Shown: positions 1-42,695, counted from the first letter of the stretch. The stretch is DNA of 64,000 nucleotides from Chondrilla cf. caribensis (GCA_964020155.1 OZ026569.1:1497471-1561470), one strand, 5' to 3'. The notes: generated by a model not told the origin, from the sequence alone. A program made the numbers and translations.

Positions 1-162
1 AGAGATTGAATTGCCTGAGTGCATTGGTCAACCAAATCGGAAAAGAACAATTTGTGTAGCAAAGAAAAATATAATGGCTGTTAGCTCTTCAAATTATCAA
101 TTTGATAATATAAATTCCTCACCAATACTTCCCACTATACACCATACAGTCCACACACCACA

Positions 163-202
<40 letters not shown>

Positions 203-2027
203 ATGCACCAAATTTATTCCACAAACTATAATTCTGGCCAATTAGAACTAACCTCAATACGTTCCATACAAACTCAAATGTACCCTTCTACATAGCATGG
301 CATGCACCACGTACCATACACAATCCCAAGTTCAGACAACAAACACTACAGTGATTAAGGCAGAACCAATAGTATGGACACACAATGCTATATACGTAGG
401 GTAACAGTCCTGAAAAGCTGGCTCAAAAGTCACTGGATCATACATGCACATGCATAACATTTATGGGCTCCATATTAAACAATATGCCATACAAACTCCA
501 CTGCCACACTTGACATATATACTGTGGGAATCACACTAAAGTCTGGGTTGCTGCTGCAAGAGAATGCATTGACAAATTACCACTCCAAATCAAATACACT
601 TAATGTTACTGTAAAAAATGAGGCCGTAGTAAGGATACCTAGGAGTATACACTCACAACACAACAAACTTCTCTGTTGCACTCAATATACCACTTATTGT
701 GCTGTTGAATTGGCTTAGGGAGAACAAGGTGATAAGCTGTTTGAAGCAAATAAATAATTGAGCAAACACCAGCTTAAGCGCTAAGTGGCATCTATCACTT
801 GTCACCATTAAATAGTTGCAGAATCAAATAGTATCAAATCAAGCTAAAACACACACACTGCCTTTCTGGTAATGGGAAAACTATATAAAACCTAAAAATA
901 GTCACTTGATCTGAATCAGCCAATCTGCGTAGTGTCAGATTTTTACAAAGGTGACAATGTAGCACCTGCATGGGAGCTAGGCACATAATTCAGAGTCAGC
1001 AGCATATAAACATAAAATTCAAAGTAGACAGAATGTACGTACCTATGTACAAACATATGTGTACACATAACTTTTATACAATCTGTGTGTGTGTGTGTGT
1101 GTGAGAGAGAGTGTGGGTATGTTTGTGTGTGATGTAAGTAAATGCCCAAGTCAGATATTTAAGAAACAAAAATGCTATACCATGACAATCATTAATGTCA
1201 TAACTTTACAGAAAAGGGTGAAACGTTCCATGTATACTCTGTGTCTACAGTCAGAGATGAGCTAACACACTAGCAGTAGTCCTAACCTCCAACTACAGCC
1301 ATTTCATGTGTATGCACTAGACAAACTTCACATTCACAAGTACAAATTACATTAATAACATAGGCTAAGTTCACATTCAGAAATCAAAGCATTTTACATG
1401 CACACATATAACACTAATCTTAGAGATTCCTGGTAATTAATAAGAGGCAGTCACCTCATAAAGGCTACTACTGCGTACATGTACATACATCATGTTCCTC
1501 AGGTCATTTAACATGCACATGCGTAGTAACCCGGGTAATCACATACATTCATTTGGGTACTTAGCAAAGGTCACCAGCTGTAAGGATAAGCCCCACAAAT
1601 AGGTGTGTCAAAATCCACAGTCCTTTAGAGCAGTACAGATAGGTATATTTGGCAAATGTTGGGCATATACTGTTTGAGAAACACTACATGTGGGTACTGA
1701 GGCATTAAGAGGAAAGAGCACTTATCCAAGCAATGACTTTAGCAATCAGCTGAAAGCCACATACACACTACACAGTATGTACAGATACACTGTAGACAAA
1801 TTGAAGAATTCCCACTCAGCCACACATCAATAGTGACAGTGACAAAACAATGCATGTGAGAACCAAAATGCATCTATCGGGTGGACACCACTCATATGTA
1901 CAGCACACGTAGGTATGTAGGCACATAGGTGAAGTGAAGTTTCTTAATCACACACACTATCCAAGAATGGAATGGCACATCTGCACAACATCTTCAGCAC
2001 GGAATGTACAATCTTCATCAAACTCAC
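1..2027. other. Intronic or downstream part of the RBMS-like gene; no exon recognised
   Basis: The next RBMS exon (rest of RRM1) should lie to the left of 2,028. I looked for the conserved continuation of RRM1 on the minus strand and found no convincing exon. The stretch holds a (CA)n tract at about 176-201, a short (GT)n tract at about 1,084-1,102 and A/T-rich unique sequence. Confidence 0.5.
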
Positions 2028-2900
2028 TTTTCACACAGATTGACAAGATCAGAATCTGTCGTATTTTGAGGAAGTCCACGAATGTACAAATTGGTACTAC
2101 TCAAGGAGGACTGCAGGAGGAGGTGAATGGGGACATTGTGAATCTCATTATAATATCCATGTGGTCCATGAATATCATTATCATCTCTCAAGAGACCTAC
2201 CTACCACATCCACAGTGGATAGCATGTGAATAATACATGAACGTAGAAAGATAGGGTAAAGAGGCGGAGTTTGTGAGGATGAAAGATGTGAGGTGTGGTG
2301 AAACGGTAATGGTGACGAACGACAACTCACTTGGCTGGTAAAATAGGCATTGGGGGAAACAGGTACAACAGGGACTAATCTCATAGGCCACTGGATACTG
2401 GTCGGTCTACTATTCGGTTTTGGGTTAAGTGGGTTCTGGGGAGAGGGCAAGCAAAAGGTTAAGGTCAAAACACTGTATAAACTAACGATATTTACAGTGA
2501 GGTACAGGGAAGGCATGCTCATTATAAATTATTCATAAACGCCACATTTGGCTCCGTCCGTACCTTCCGCTGAACAACCGGCTTCTTGTTAGCTGTTTTC
2601 CCGCCAATACCTTTGGCGCTGTCAGATCTATCCGTTTGTTCGTTATCTTCTTCGCTGTCAACCGCAGTGCCTACTACTCTTTCCTTCTCGACGGGACTTT
2701 CCTGTTGTTGGTTCTCGTTCGTTTCATCGTTAAGAACAACAACGGTGGAGTTCTGAGAGGAATACATACATACACACACAAACGAGAGATAGTTATCGTA
2801 CATACATAGGGAAGGCCGGGGAGAACACGGAAGGTACAGCCCAAACACTTACGGTATCCTGGGTGGTGGTTTCTTGAGGATCCACTGAATTATTTTCCAT
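2028..2900 (-). CDS. RBMS-like single-strand-interacting RNA-binding protein, 5' exons only (partial)
   Basis: Four exons are readable on the minus strand: 2900-2853, 2752-2564, 2435-2331 and 2110-2028. All have consensus splice sites and compatible phases (0, 0, 0, then 2). The first starts MENNSVDPQETTTQDT. Exon 2 is acidic and Gln/Ser-rich (low complexity), exon 3 is Pro/Val-rich. Exon 4 opens the first RRM with the RNP2-type motif TNLYIRGLP, then QNTTDSDLVNLC. This matches the start of RRM1 in the RBMS/MSSP family (human [21 protein letters not shown]). These proteins bind A/U-rich single-stranded DNA or RNA with two RRMs and act in transcription and mRNA stability. Only about the first 128 residues are seen; RNP1 and RRM2 are outside the window or unrecognised. 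The exon 4 acceptor (2,111-2,113) has a strong pyrimidine tract; an in-frame acceptor near 2,200 is weaker. RBMS1, 2 and 3 cannot be told apart. Confidence 0.82.
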
Positions 2901-3353
2901 CTTCTCGAACGCTCTAAGTATTAGTGAGTAACAAAGCCGTCGGTAACTAGTTTCTCGTACAGCGCAAGGAATAACTTGAGGAAATAAAGTACGAGTAAGG
3001 GTAGTAGAGACTACAGCGCGGTATCGGGCTTATTTTTTCTAAAATGTCGCATTCATGGCAGGCCTGTACCTGAAGTATGGTGGAGCAGCTGCGTCTCCTT
3101 GCAGCAGCACGGCGTCTTTCTGTCCCGTTGCAGCTGTCGATGGCTGTTTACCACTCAATTCCCTCGGTCATAAACAAGGACATGTCTCCCTCCACCGCGA
3201 ACGCCTTAATCATATTCATGATGATAATCGAATTCATTGATAATGGCCATTTTCGATCGAACGGGAGAACGCGTCAAGTTCGCCACCTCGCGAGACAAAC
3301 AAGCACCACGGTGCAAGAAATCAGTTCAGTTGTAAATGATACATGTGAGTGAG
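2901..3353. other. SENP 3' flank and RBMS-like upstream region
   Basis: This 453 bp gap lies between the SENP stop codon (3,354) and the RBMS-like start (2,900), both on the minus strand. It is richer in CpG than its surroundings, for example around 3,010-3,030 and 3,255-3,290, as expected of a promoter. No clear TATA box or AATAAA is visible. Confidence 0.4.
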
Positions 3354-16064
<12,711 letters not shown>

Positions 16065-17137
16065 GCTAGTCAGTTTCCAAGGCCGTGTTAATTTCCCACT
16101 TTCAATTCCATTCGTGGAATCGGAAATGGGATCGCAATGTCCGCGCGTTAGTATAGTGTATAAAGTGACCTCTGAATTGAGGAAACCTCTGTAATGAGGA
16201 CTAAAATTAAGGTCCCAAAATGTCCTTAGTAGAGAGGCTCCACTGCATGAAATGCATAATAATCACGTGGTCAGGTAACATGTACACCTCCTTCATACAA
16301 TTCCAGCATGCATTTTAATTTTATTGGCTGAAACATGCCATGGGTACCAGCACTAGCTGCAGGGCAGTATGCATATGGCATAGCATAAGTCCTGCATGTT
16401 ATATATAATATACAACATTGGACATCCGAGTGTGCACGCATGCACGTGCACATGCAATATTAACTGGTTTATATATATATTATATATATATATAATATTA
16501 TATCACTTACTATAATGTCCGTCATATAGATAATATATATACGTGGGTCCCATTTGATGCAGCATGTACTGCAGGTATATATAGGTATATGTACGGGAGC
16601 ATTCTATGTCATCCATGTAACATCCGTCGATATCAAATTTAATTAAAGGCAAGCACCAAAATTAATGCTTGGAATTCAAATATTCACATATACAATGGTC
16701 AGGGTTCATACATTATAGAATTGATGCATAATTATTAATGTTTCCAAGGCAACATGATAATATTATATATCATAATTGCAATTTCACTATACTGGGCATT
16801 GTAGCAAACATTATTAATAAAATCCATCCATACACTACAGGTTGATCCAAACATCACAGATCAACCCGAACAATGGAGTCACAAACAATATGTTGTAATG
16901 AAGAAAATGGACATTGCTTCACAACTGATCTTGAAAACAACATGCAAACCCTACAGGTGTGTGTACATTCCAGATGTCCTATACAGTGTGAGGCATGTTA
17001 CAAAGAATACTAATGTGATTTGGTATGTACGTATGTGTGTATGCATACATGTATTACGTCATATGCGCATGTGTGCATGTGTGCATGTAGTGGCCATCAA
17101 GCATACACATGTGGTATAGTATTACTGTCCTAAGGGA
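16065..17137. other. Intergenic region between DDX42-like and SENP genes
   Basis: This is the 3' flank of the DDX42-like gene and the upstream region of SENP. It holds a CAGTGGAACCT-family MITE fragment at about 16,153-16,245 (ending AGAGAGGCTCCACTG), a TATATA-rich stretch at about 16,462-16,505 and unique sequence. I saw no gene. Confidence 0.55.
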
Positions 17138-31967
<14,830 letters not shown>

Positions 31968-32841
31968 TTTCTTTATTAAACCAAATTGCGTAATATAAGA
32001 AGATGGCCGATGGTCATATTATGACTCTTGAAGCCAACAAGATCTAAATCTAGCTAAGTAAATGTATCCGGAGTGAATATAAAGAAGGATAAAATCGAGA
32101 AGGCTGGCGTGTTCGAGTGGCCAGGTCCCTGAGGAAGTGTAATGATTCCTGGCTGAAAATCCCTGATATATGTTAAACAGTTCATCTGCACATATATATA
32201 TATATATATATCATATCAGTCCAGTGCTATATAGTGTTACGGACATGATGGTGCATGGGCTATAGTGGTCATTTTCAATGCCTATATTATGTAGGCCTAT
32301 ATAACTGGATCTTTGCATACTCCTCAAATTCATATATAACACTATTTCAAGTGGACCATGTTTTTAATTTCACATGCAGACTATATTTTATCTATGAATC
32401 TTTTCCAGTAACGTCACCTTTAATTTGTATGTGTATATAATATTATTATGATGTGAATCGTGTATGTATGTAGGTTATAATTATTCAGTAAATACCTGGT
32501 AAATGCATGCATGTCAAACCTTTGTATACTATCTGCAGAATTAAACTCAATAATATCTAATAATCATTATACAAAATGTACTCAATTGATTACAAAATGA
32601 TCCAATTATAATTCAAGACAATTAAAGGATACTGTATATATATATATACACAAAACGGAATATACATATATTTACATACATACACACTGTTAATGACTGT
32701 TAATACACAGAATAGTTACACCTATAACACAGTGTTAAAGGCTTACAACAAGTGTTAAGTAATACAATTTTAGACACAAATGCATACACAACACATTGTT
32801 ACAGGTAACAGAAGTCAAGTAAATCCAACATGTGCAGTGTA
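31968..32841. other. Region between ANK-DD1 and the DDX42-like gene
   Basis: DDX42 upstream sequence and the ANK-DD1 3' flank. About 32,330-32,840 is similar to the 3' flanks of ANK-DD2 (40,270-40,740) and ANK-DD4 (57,300-57,840), including AACACAGTGTTAAAGG and TTACAGGTAACAGAAGT blocks. No gene seen. Confidence 0.55.
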
Positions 32842-35800
32842 TCATTGATTCTGTTTGAAAAGCACTCTCTCCACATCTCCAACAAGACTGGTGTACCCGA
32901 CATCCTTGAGAGCTTTGAGAACTGTTCTCCAGAGTCTTGGGGCTCCTCCTGTACCTTCGTCATGAGACAGCCATCTGGTGAACATGGTACGACAGCACCT
33001 CTCCACACTGGGCGGCAGGGTGTCTGCTTCAATGATCTGTAGATTGACGACCTCTATATCCAAGTTTAGGCCAACTGAATACCAATTTAAGGCAATTTGT
33101 CGAATTATGTGTCGATTGAGCTGGTGGAGGGTGGGTGTAGTCAGAAGAGGATCAGTGGGTGTGGTGTCTGGTACGGGAGGTGACATCATACTGACTGGCA
33201 CAGAGGGTGATATTGTAGTGACTGGTATAGTCGGCAACTGTGTAGAGACTATAACAGCCGGTGATGGTTCAGTGACCGAAGTTGATGGTGTTGTGACTGG
33301 TTGGGTTGGAGGGTTGGAGCCAGGATGTAAAAATGAGAACAGTGGTGACAGCTGATTACGGATCACATCCATGCTTCTTGACAGATCTTCATTCTGTAAC
33401 TTTAGCTCCTGGTTTTCTACCACAAGTTCCTTCTTCTCCTCCACTAGTTGCCTTTTTTCGTCCTCCAGTTGAGCCACTGTATGTGTGGTTTTCTCCAATT
33501 TTACTGCTGATGCATGAAGTCCTGCTAGTTTGCTAACTAAATCTTGTAATACAGATTTAAGCATTCTGTTTTCGACCTCAAGCATTCGTCTGTCATCGCT
33601 TATTTTCTTCTTAGCATCTTTTAAATGCTCCACTTCTTTCATGGTCTTCTGTAAGGCTTCACCCGAAGTATACACACCACGAGAACGCAGAAAGCTTACT
33701 ACGTCAGTAAGTTCCATTGCAACGGCATAATCAAGGCAGGTGTGGCCTTTGTCGTCAAGCATATTCTTATCATAACCGTGCTTCACGAGGGTGTCAAATG
33801 TGCTCATAAGATCATCCATGATATAATTCAATGGAAAATTTTCTTTCAGCACATACGCTATGTAGTATGGCGAAAGTACACAGACATGGAAGAATGGTAA
33901 AAACCCTTTGAAACCTGGTATTGAAATAGCAGTATGCTTTGGAGGAATTGCTTTTCTCTGTTTGAGATTATTCAATATGACATCAACAACAACTGGTTGA
34001 CAGAGGAAAATGGATACATCTAGTAAAGTGAGTGTATCATCGTCTTCTGTGGATATAACCTTCAAGGGATCGCAACCAGGTGTATCCACAATAGTGGATA
34101 CTACTTGAGACTGACGCTCTTTCGTTATAGCAAGAACGGGAGCTAATGCAGGTATCCTCTTGGTGAGGAAGTTTATAACTGGAGCAAATATAAAAAACAT
34201 TAGTAGAATATTATTAGGCTGCTTGCATAGAATTGACTTTTCAAGTACCCCCTTGTGCTCCAATTCGAGTGCAAACTTCATAATTTCTGGCTGATTAAAT
34301 AATGCAGCGATGTCTACAAGAGTTGGCGAGTCAAATTCTGAATCAGGAGTATCACCTACCAATTTCTTCTCCTTATTGTTATCCACCAAAAACTTCACAA
34401 CATCAGCCGCCCCAGATATAACTGGTAAACTAAGAAGGAGCATGTGTTCGCTTGATTCACCCTTGCACTTGAAAAAGAAGTATTTAACTAGCTCTAAGTG
34501 CCCAATGGCAGCAGACCAGTGTAAAGGAGATAGGTTAGCATACAGGCAGGCGGTATCGGCTCCAAGATCAACAAGTGCCTTTACTGTGTGTGAGAACCCC
34601 AACATTGTCGCACAGATGAGAGGATGCAATTTTGCATCATGATCTTCAAATTTAAATAGCTCTTGCACAAGTCTCTGTGCCTCTACATCACCATAATAAT
34701 CTAATACGCATGTGATAGCTGTACGAGTTACTTTGCTTTGAAGGTTTTGTAAAACATATGATGGGAATAATGTAGAATCCAACATCATAGCCTGCTGGAG
34801 GTGAAGAGCCGTGGTTTCTGCCTCACTACATCTATTAACATCAACACCATAACGCTTCAGCAAAGGGATCAACTGGTGTTGATTATATAATGCTGCTAGA
34901 TGTACTGTAGTAAACCCGTATTCAGTGGGTGAACACGGGTCAAAACCAAGTTCCCGTACCTTTTGAAACATGTCTGGATCTCCAGAGATGGTTGCTAGGT
35001 GCATTAGGTTGTTCCCATGGCATTCGGCTGTGGTGTCACAACCAGCTTCCAGTAGAACATCTACTGCTTTAGTGTCCCCGAGAAGAACAGCCAAGTGGAG
35101 AGGAGTCCTGCCATGCTCGTCACGCTGCTCATGATCTGCTCCGAGGTCCACCAATTTCTTCAGGTTATGGTATCTTTCTTCCTCTGGTACTTCCGCCAAC
35201 ATTCCATAATGCAGCAAACACCGAGGTTTCTTTTGGGAAGTGACATTAATTTCCTTTTTTTGACCACGTGCCTTCTCTATCAGCCGCATGTCACCCTTCA
35301 AAACTGAGCGGCAGTAACTGGGAACCTCGACTCCAGAGGGGAGGACAGTTGTTTCAGGAATGGGCATGCTCTGTGATATGAAAACCTTAAGTGGTTTGTA
35401 AGCGTCCATATTAGATTCTGTGTAAAGAGAAAATATATAATTACTTCCACGTTGTATACATTACTATCTGTAGGTATGCATCCAGAGACTGCCCAACATT
35501 GTACATAATGCTTATCCAGATAACCAGGGAGTACAGCTATCCATAACTTTATGTTAGATTAATTCCCACTAAATAAAATCAACTCTGTTGTGAACCCTTT
35601 AGTGTATTTGCTACTATCATGTACTTAACACAAAGCTATCAATATTTCAATATTATAGATACTTAAACGCCTATGATGACGTGGATCATAAATCATATAC
35701 CAATCAATATTATTAATATCATTATTACTTATGACGATAGATGAAATTATACACATTATTATATAGCCAAGTACTGTAATCTCGACAGAGCCAGATCTTA

Positions 35801-36123
35801 GCCTGTTCTTCTACTACTACGCAAGGAAGGTTAGGGTACTGGTTTGGTTCCACGCAACCAGTAGAAAGTACGACTTAGCGGTAGTTATATTGTGTCGATC
35901 AGACCATAGATAAAAGAACTACGTAACTATGATCAGACCATAGCTACCACGGATATGGAACCGCTTTAATTCATACTCCTGACTGAGACGTGGCTTATTA
36001 TTACGATCATAAGGTGATTTAGATTTATACTTTAACAGATATAGGTACTAATTATAACGCACCTGCTTCGACGGTGGGCGAATCTTCAGCATTAACACGT
36101 TCGGGAGAAGTACAACTTGCCAT
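32842..36123 (-). CDS. ANK-DD1: ankyrin-repeat, coiled-coil, death-domain protein
   Basis: Exon 1 is 36123-36063 (MASCTSPERVNAEDSPTVEA, 20 codons plus one base). A 645-bp intron follows, then one long exon 35417-32842, giving 878 aa. Ankyrin repeats near residues 75-240 include EHGRTPLHLAVLLGDTKAVD and YGFTTVHLAALYNQHQLIPL. A second block lies at about 300-420 and a last repeat near 575-610. A charged heptad-like coiled coil spans about 620-720 (LVEEKKELVVENQELKLQN). A Pro/Thr/Ser linker covers about 725-790. The C-terminal ~85 residues form a death domain (IALNWYSVGL, MFTRWLSHDEG, WRTVLKALKDVGY). Ankyrin repeats would bind ligands or partners and the death domain would recruit signalling proteins; that role is inferred. 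It is divergently placed from CMC1. The central block differs strongly from ANK-DD2 to 4, while N-terminus and death domain are close. Confidence 0.93.
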
Positions 36124-37152
<1,029 letters not shown>

Positions 37153-39907
37153 ATGGCTGACGATTCGCATCTAAGACATGTGGAAAAGGAGGTAATGATA
37201 CCGAAAATAATGAGGGAAAAGGCCAAGGAAAACTGCAAGGAGTACGTCAAAGGTAAGACAGAGATTTGAAGATATCGTTTAGATTTTAATTTTGACTTCC
37301 CTCCAACCACAGCTTTTAAAGATTGTTGTAGAGGAAGAACGGTGTCCGTGGTGTGGTCCTGTAGGAAGGAAAACGATGCCATGAAGCAGTGCATGGCTAC
37401 GTAGTAAGTCTCCATGTCACACGTAAATCCCCTGTACAATCCCTTACATACATAAGTATATGACTATGTACTGTACGAGTAGTCATGTAAGGTGAAATGG
37501 GTTCGATCTTAGAGCTAGGGTCTCATCCCATCCGAACACGATATAATTTCGATAATTTGTGTATAAACCGTTTTTTAATTCATAATGATAATTTTCAAAG
37601 ACAACCTCACTGTTCTACAGGTAACAGCAACCTTTAGTTAGAACCAGTCACTAGCCTTCTTATCATATACTGGTTATTTACAAGTGACTAAATTGTGCCA
37701 TTTTTGGGGCTTCATCGGAAAAATAGTCAACAGGAGAGGTAATGTAAAAATTAGAGAAAGGGAGGGGATGACATTACATTTAATAAAAGTATATGGTTTA
37801 TGTGCTTCATTACCTCTGGTCTCTGTTCACACCAGTGGTTTGTGCAATGGTTAACTCGTATTATAGACACTGTTCGTGAAGGAAAATAAGATAATTTCAG
37901 TGATAGGATAATAATTACCATCACTGGTAGACAACCAGTATTGATATTGATGTCTTATTTTACCTTTAGCCATAAGGCTACTTTTTAAGGTTCTTGCGAT
38001 TAACACAGTACAACTCTCACAATACAACTGTTACAATAACACAATTATTAATAGTCTGAGAGTTGCATTAGAGTTAGAATCAAAGTTTAATTGCTTTTTC
38101 ATGTCTTGTTCCGTAATGTTGGCAAGGGGGGGGCAGGGAAAAAATCTCCAATTTTAGGATTTAAACCCTGGGGGAACTCATTGCTAGCCCTCTTTCAGCC
38201 ATCTCTGGGTGTGATCGAGGTGGTAGATGAGTCAAAGGTAAAAATTAAATAAATAAAGAATTAAAGGTAAAAATTTCAAATGTGAACCCAAAATCACATT
38301 AGGAGCAACTGTGTTTGGAACTACACATACACAGTATCAATCCCAGGGTGACACCTACCATTGGTGCATGATATTATGGTGCAATGGTACATGGGAAACA
38401 AGTGGCTGACATTGCTGTTAGGTAAATTATGCTCTGGTTAGGGCTGCCAGTACAGTGGAAAACTAGTTGTTCTTGAAAACTTGGCAATTTACAGTATGAA
38501 GCTGTTTGTGTCCGTTGTGTCCGAAAGGATTTCCCAACAACATGAAGCTGTTTATTCATACAGTAAATGACGAGACTTCCTCATTTTATTATAACTTAAC
38601 TACCATGTGGTAGAGGGTGTCTGTGTAGGTGGTAATGTTGAATTGACAATAACTGTGTGACTGTTACAGTCTAATTTGTTCTTAATCAAGAGATATTTAC
38701 GTTCGTTATGTTGCACTGGTGCTGGTAGATGTACCTCTGGGTGTGCTTAAGGTGGCAGATGAGTCCAAATTAAAGAGAGAAATTGGATTATGAACCCAAA
38801 ATCAAATTAGTAACAGCTGTGTTTGGAACTACACAAAGTAGGGTGGTAACTACCATTGGGCGTGAGATAGAGGGAAAACCTGCCTCAATCCAGTTCACTG
38901 CATATGTACATAGTAGCATAATTGTGTACTATTGATCGTAAGCATTCACATTATGTGTGGTCAAATGCATGATAGGATGTACAGTATGTACGTAGGTGTA
39001 CATACATACATGAAATAGGTGTTTTGAGTGCGTTTGGATGATCTCATCCATCAAAATAATGTAACTAGAGTGTGAGCAGAACAATGTACTAATCAGGGTA
39101 CTTACTGTACTATTACTGTATACAATGAATACTCATCAATCCGCTGCAATTCATTTTCAAAGAATATGGTGGATTAACGAGTTTGGCAGATTAACTGAAC
39201 ATTCATTTGTACTTGTACATTATATTGGTACTGGGAAATTGTGGCAGATGGAAAGATTTGGTTGATAAAGTGGTGGCGGATTAATGAAAATTCACTGTAT
39301 TAAGCACATTGTACTGTGATGGATATACATCTGTTGGTACATACTATTTAATATGCTATATGTGGTAATATTCAACAGTAAAGCACACAAGAGGTAGCTT
39401 GCTATATGTAACTATGTACATGTACTTATCCAGTTAGCTGGGAAGCTATCCCCATTCTTCTGCCCTATTGTTCCAGATGAGATGAGATGTACGTAGATAT
39501 GAGAATGTCCAAGACTAAATTGCTCGTTTAGGGTTATTTTATTGTTACTCATTGTAGTTAATATCTTGTGTGCAGAATATTGGATTGGCTATGGTATTGG
39601 CCTATAATAATTATTGGTCCTACTCGGTTATTGGAATACTGGTTAAATTCTGCTTTGGTACATCTCTATGGTGTGAACGAGCTTTCTAATGTATAAAGTG
39701 TGAGGCCTAATTTCATGGGGAAAATGGAGGCGAATTTGATTGGGTTGGCATGGAGACAGGGAGTCAACAATGAAATTTTATTTATATTTATTTGTATTTT
39801 CTAGCTTCAAAGATCCAAACTTCTATGAACAATGCAAGCAGGAATATTTGAAGGAAAGGAAGGAATTCCAAGAATCAGGCGTTCGGAAGAAACACAAACA
39901 CTCATAG
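37153..39907 (+). CDS. CMC1: CMC1, COX assembly mitochondrial protein (twin CX9C)
   Basis: Three exons: 37153-37252, 37313-37403 and 39805-39907, with GT-AG borders and phases 1 and 2, giving 97 aa. The start MADDSHLRHVEKEVMIPKIM aligns with human CMC1 (HLRHVEKDVLIPKIMREKAKE). The twin CX9C motifs are C-KEYVKAFKD-C and C-RKENDAMKQ-C; exon 3 reads FKDPNFYEQCKQEYLKER. CMC1 is a small intermembrane-space protein oxidised by the Mia40 pathway, and it helps assemble complex IV around COX1. The length is near the human 106 aa. Intron 2 is 2.4 kb. Exon 3 with the end of intron 2 has been copied twice downstream (49,496 and 55,798) as part of ANK-DD segmental duplications. Confidence 0.95.
38198..38872. 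repeat. Direct repeat pair in CMC1 intron 2
   Basis: About 140-175 bp at 38,198-38,372 recur diverged at 38,731-38,872. Shared blocks include GGTGTG, GATGAGTC, GAACCCAAAATCA, CTGTGTTTGGAACTACACA and CTACCATTGG. Confidence 0.75.
39123..39297. mobile_element. MITE family A, 175-bp copy
   Basis: CAATGAATACTCATCAATCC at the left, TTAATGAAAATTCACTG at the right, TA on both sides. Same length as the copy at 5,964-6,138. It lies in CMC1 intron 2. Confidence 0.82.
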
Positions 39908-40741
39908 TGACATCTAATCATATTCTAACAAACATAAGAACAAATTTTATTTTCTTTCGTGCATTATGAGTACTAGTTACTAGTTATCTTATGGCTATAC
40001 AGTATCATGTCAATTTATTATGAATGTCATTATAAATCAACATACCTTCACATATATTATAATATTAGTACATTAATTTCATATAATATAGTATTATAAT
40101 AATTATAGCTCAAGGATTACTCCGAAAATAGTATTATAATTAAATAAAGTGCTCTGTATAGCCACTAATGTACATACGGAATAATTATAGTAATTACACC
40201 TATATTATAATAGTAATAGTAATTATATATAATAGGAATGATAATAATAATAATACATGCATAAGGATTTCCATATATAACACTGTAGAATCATTCAAGT
40301 GGACCATGTTGTTCACATGCAGACTATTATCAGTTCTGATCAGTGAGTCTTTTCCAGTAACACCATGCATCTTTGTATGTATAATATATGACGTAAATTG
40401 TGTATGTATGTAGGTTATATTATATGCAGTAAATATCTCGTAAATGCATGCATGTCACACCATTTGTATCTGCAGAATTAAACTCAATAATATTTAATAA
40501 TCACCATACAAAATGTGCTCAAATGATGACATTTAGAATCAATGATAGTGTATAATATACACACAAAACAGAACATACATATATAATACATACATACACA
40601 CTGTTAATACACAGAATACACATATAACACAGTGTTAAAGGTATACAACAAGTGTTAAGCAATACGATTTCGGAAAAGAACGTAAAGGAAACACACTGTT
40701 ACAGGTAACAGAAGTGAAGTGAATCCAAAAACTGTTGTGTA
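39908..40741. other. Gap between convergent CMC1 and ANK-DD2
   Basis: A/T-rich 3' flanks of both genes. The part from about 40,270 is similar to the 3' flanks of ANK-DD1 and ANK-DD4. No gene seen. Confidence 0.5.
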
Positions 40742-42356
40742 TCATTGATTTTGATCAAAAAGCTCTCTCTCCACATCTCCAACAACAGTGTTGTACCCGG
40801 CATCCTTGAGAGCTTTGAGAACTGTTCTCCAGAGTCTTGGGGCTCCTCCTGTACCTTCGTCATGAGACAGCCATTTGGAGAACATGGTACGACAGCACCT
40901 CTCCACACTGGGTGGGTGAACGTCTGCTTCAATAATCTTTAGAGTGAGGTTTTCCATTTCCAAGTGGAGACCAAATGAATACCAATCTAAGGCAATTTGT
41001 CGAATTATGAGTCGATTAAGCTGGTTGAGGGTGGGTGTGGTCAAAAGAGGATCAGTGGGTGTGGTGTCTGGTACGGGAGGTGACATCATACTGACTGGCA
41101 CAGATGGTGATATTGTAGTGACTGGTAGAGTCGGCAACAGTGTGGAGACTATTACAGCTGGTGATGGTTCAGTGACAGAAGGTGATGGTGTTGTGACTGG
41201 TTGGGTTGGAGGGTTGGAGCCAGGATTTAAAAATGAGAACAATTGCGACACCTGCTTAAAGATAACATCCATTCTTCTTGCCATATCTTCATTCTGCAAC
41301 TTTAGCTCTTGGTTCTCTACCACAAGTTGCCTTTTTTCACCCTCCAGTTGAGACACTGTATGTGTGGTTTTCTCCAATTTTACTGCCTGTTCCAAAATTT
41401 GTTCATTTACCTTCAACTGCTCACCAGTCAAAGCACCGCGGGAACGTAAGAAACTCTCCAGTTCTGGTGCTGCGACTTGCATGGCAAGATCAAGGCATGT
41501 TTCATCATTGGAATCAACTACATTGATATCGTAGCCATGCTTCAAGAATACGTCAAACATACTACAAAATTCATCTATGCTATCTAGAGATCTAGTTCTG
41601 GATCAGTTCTTAGCCAATTTTGAATCAATACAGGTGAATACACACAGGCGTGGAGCATTGGGAGAGATTCAAAAGCTGAAAGGTGGGGAAGTCCGTCCAG
41701 TAGTTGAACACGGTCCAACATGACACCGAGTGCTGTTGACTGATGCAACACCACTGCGGCATCTACAGCACTGACATTTATGAATGGCATGGTCTCCATT
41801 GGATTGCACCCAGGCATGTCCAGAATGGCTGACACCACCGCACGCTGACGTTCTTCTGTGACTTGAAGCACTGGGGCTAAAGTGGGGAATACCTTTGAAA
41901 AAATATTCAGAAACCAGCTACCAGAAATACTGAATACCAGTAAGTAGTTGGCTTCCCTTGGCCTACTGGTACCACTCTTACATTCAATCATGCGTGCAAA
42001 CTGGAGAATTTCTGGTTGATTCACAAGGGCAGCAAAGTCCACAAAAGACATAGGGGAAAGTGGTGAATCGGGAAAACTAAATGCAAAGTTTGCACTGCTC
42101 ATTTTCACCAAAAACTCAACAATGTCAGCAACACCAAGCATTACTGCTGACATAATGGTAGATTGCTCTATTGATACACCGCGTGATTTTCGCTGATCAA
42201 ATAAATATTTGACGAGCTCCAAGTGACCCATAATAGAGGCTGAATGCAGTAACGAATCTCCTCTGGAATCTACATACAAAGGGTCAGCTCCATTGTTGAC
42301 AAGTGCCTTTACACTCTGTACAAAACCCAGGTTTGTAGCCACAACAAGGGGAGGGT

Positions 42357-42695
42357 CACCAATGGGATTATTCTCTGCCACATTGCTGTTGTGCACTTCC
42401 AAGCTACGCATGATTTCATTTTGAAATACATTCAAATCCAAATAAGTATTCATAATTTTTCTTTCTACATAAGTACGTGCATTGCCTCGCAGATCCTTCA
42501 ACACATATGGTAAAAAATATGACAAGCCCATGGGCATTATTGCTTGACTGAATGGATATATATGTAAATATCAAACATGCATATTCACTGTTTCGACCTA
42601 CTTGGGTCTCATCAGTGCAGTGTACCTTTACAAAAGAAATTAGAGAAAACAGAATTTCAAGCATTTGAAATCTGTGTCCAATTATGTAGGCAGTG

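Noticed and set aside
1576..1620. Minus-strand VDFDTP resembling the RNP1 region of an RBMS RRM
   Set aside because: A stop precedes it in frame, the conserved KGYGF is missing and no proper exon borders surround it.
32100..32165. tRNA-like stretch (GCTGGCGTGTTCGAGTGG)
   Set aside because: A- and B-box-like words are present but no cloverleaf with matching acceptor stem could be drawn.
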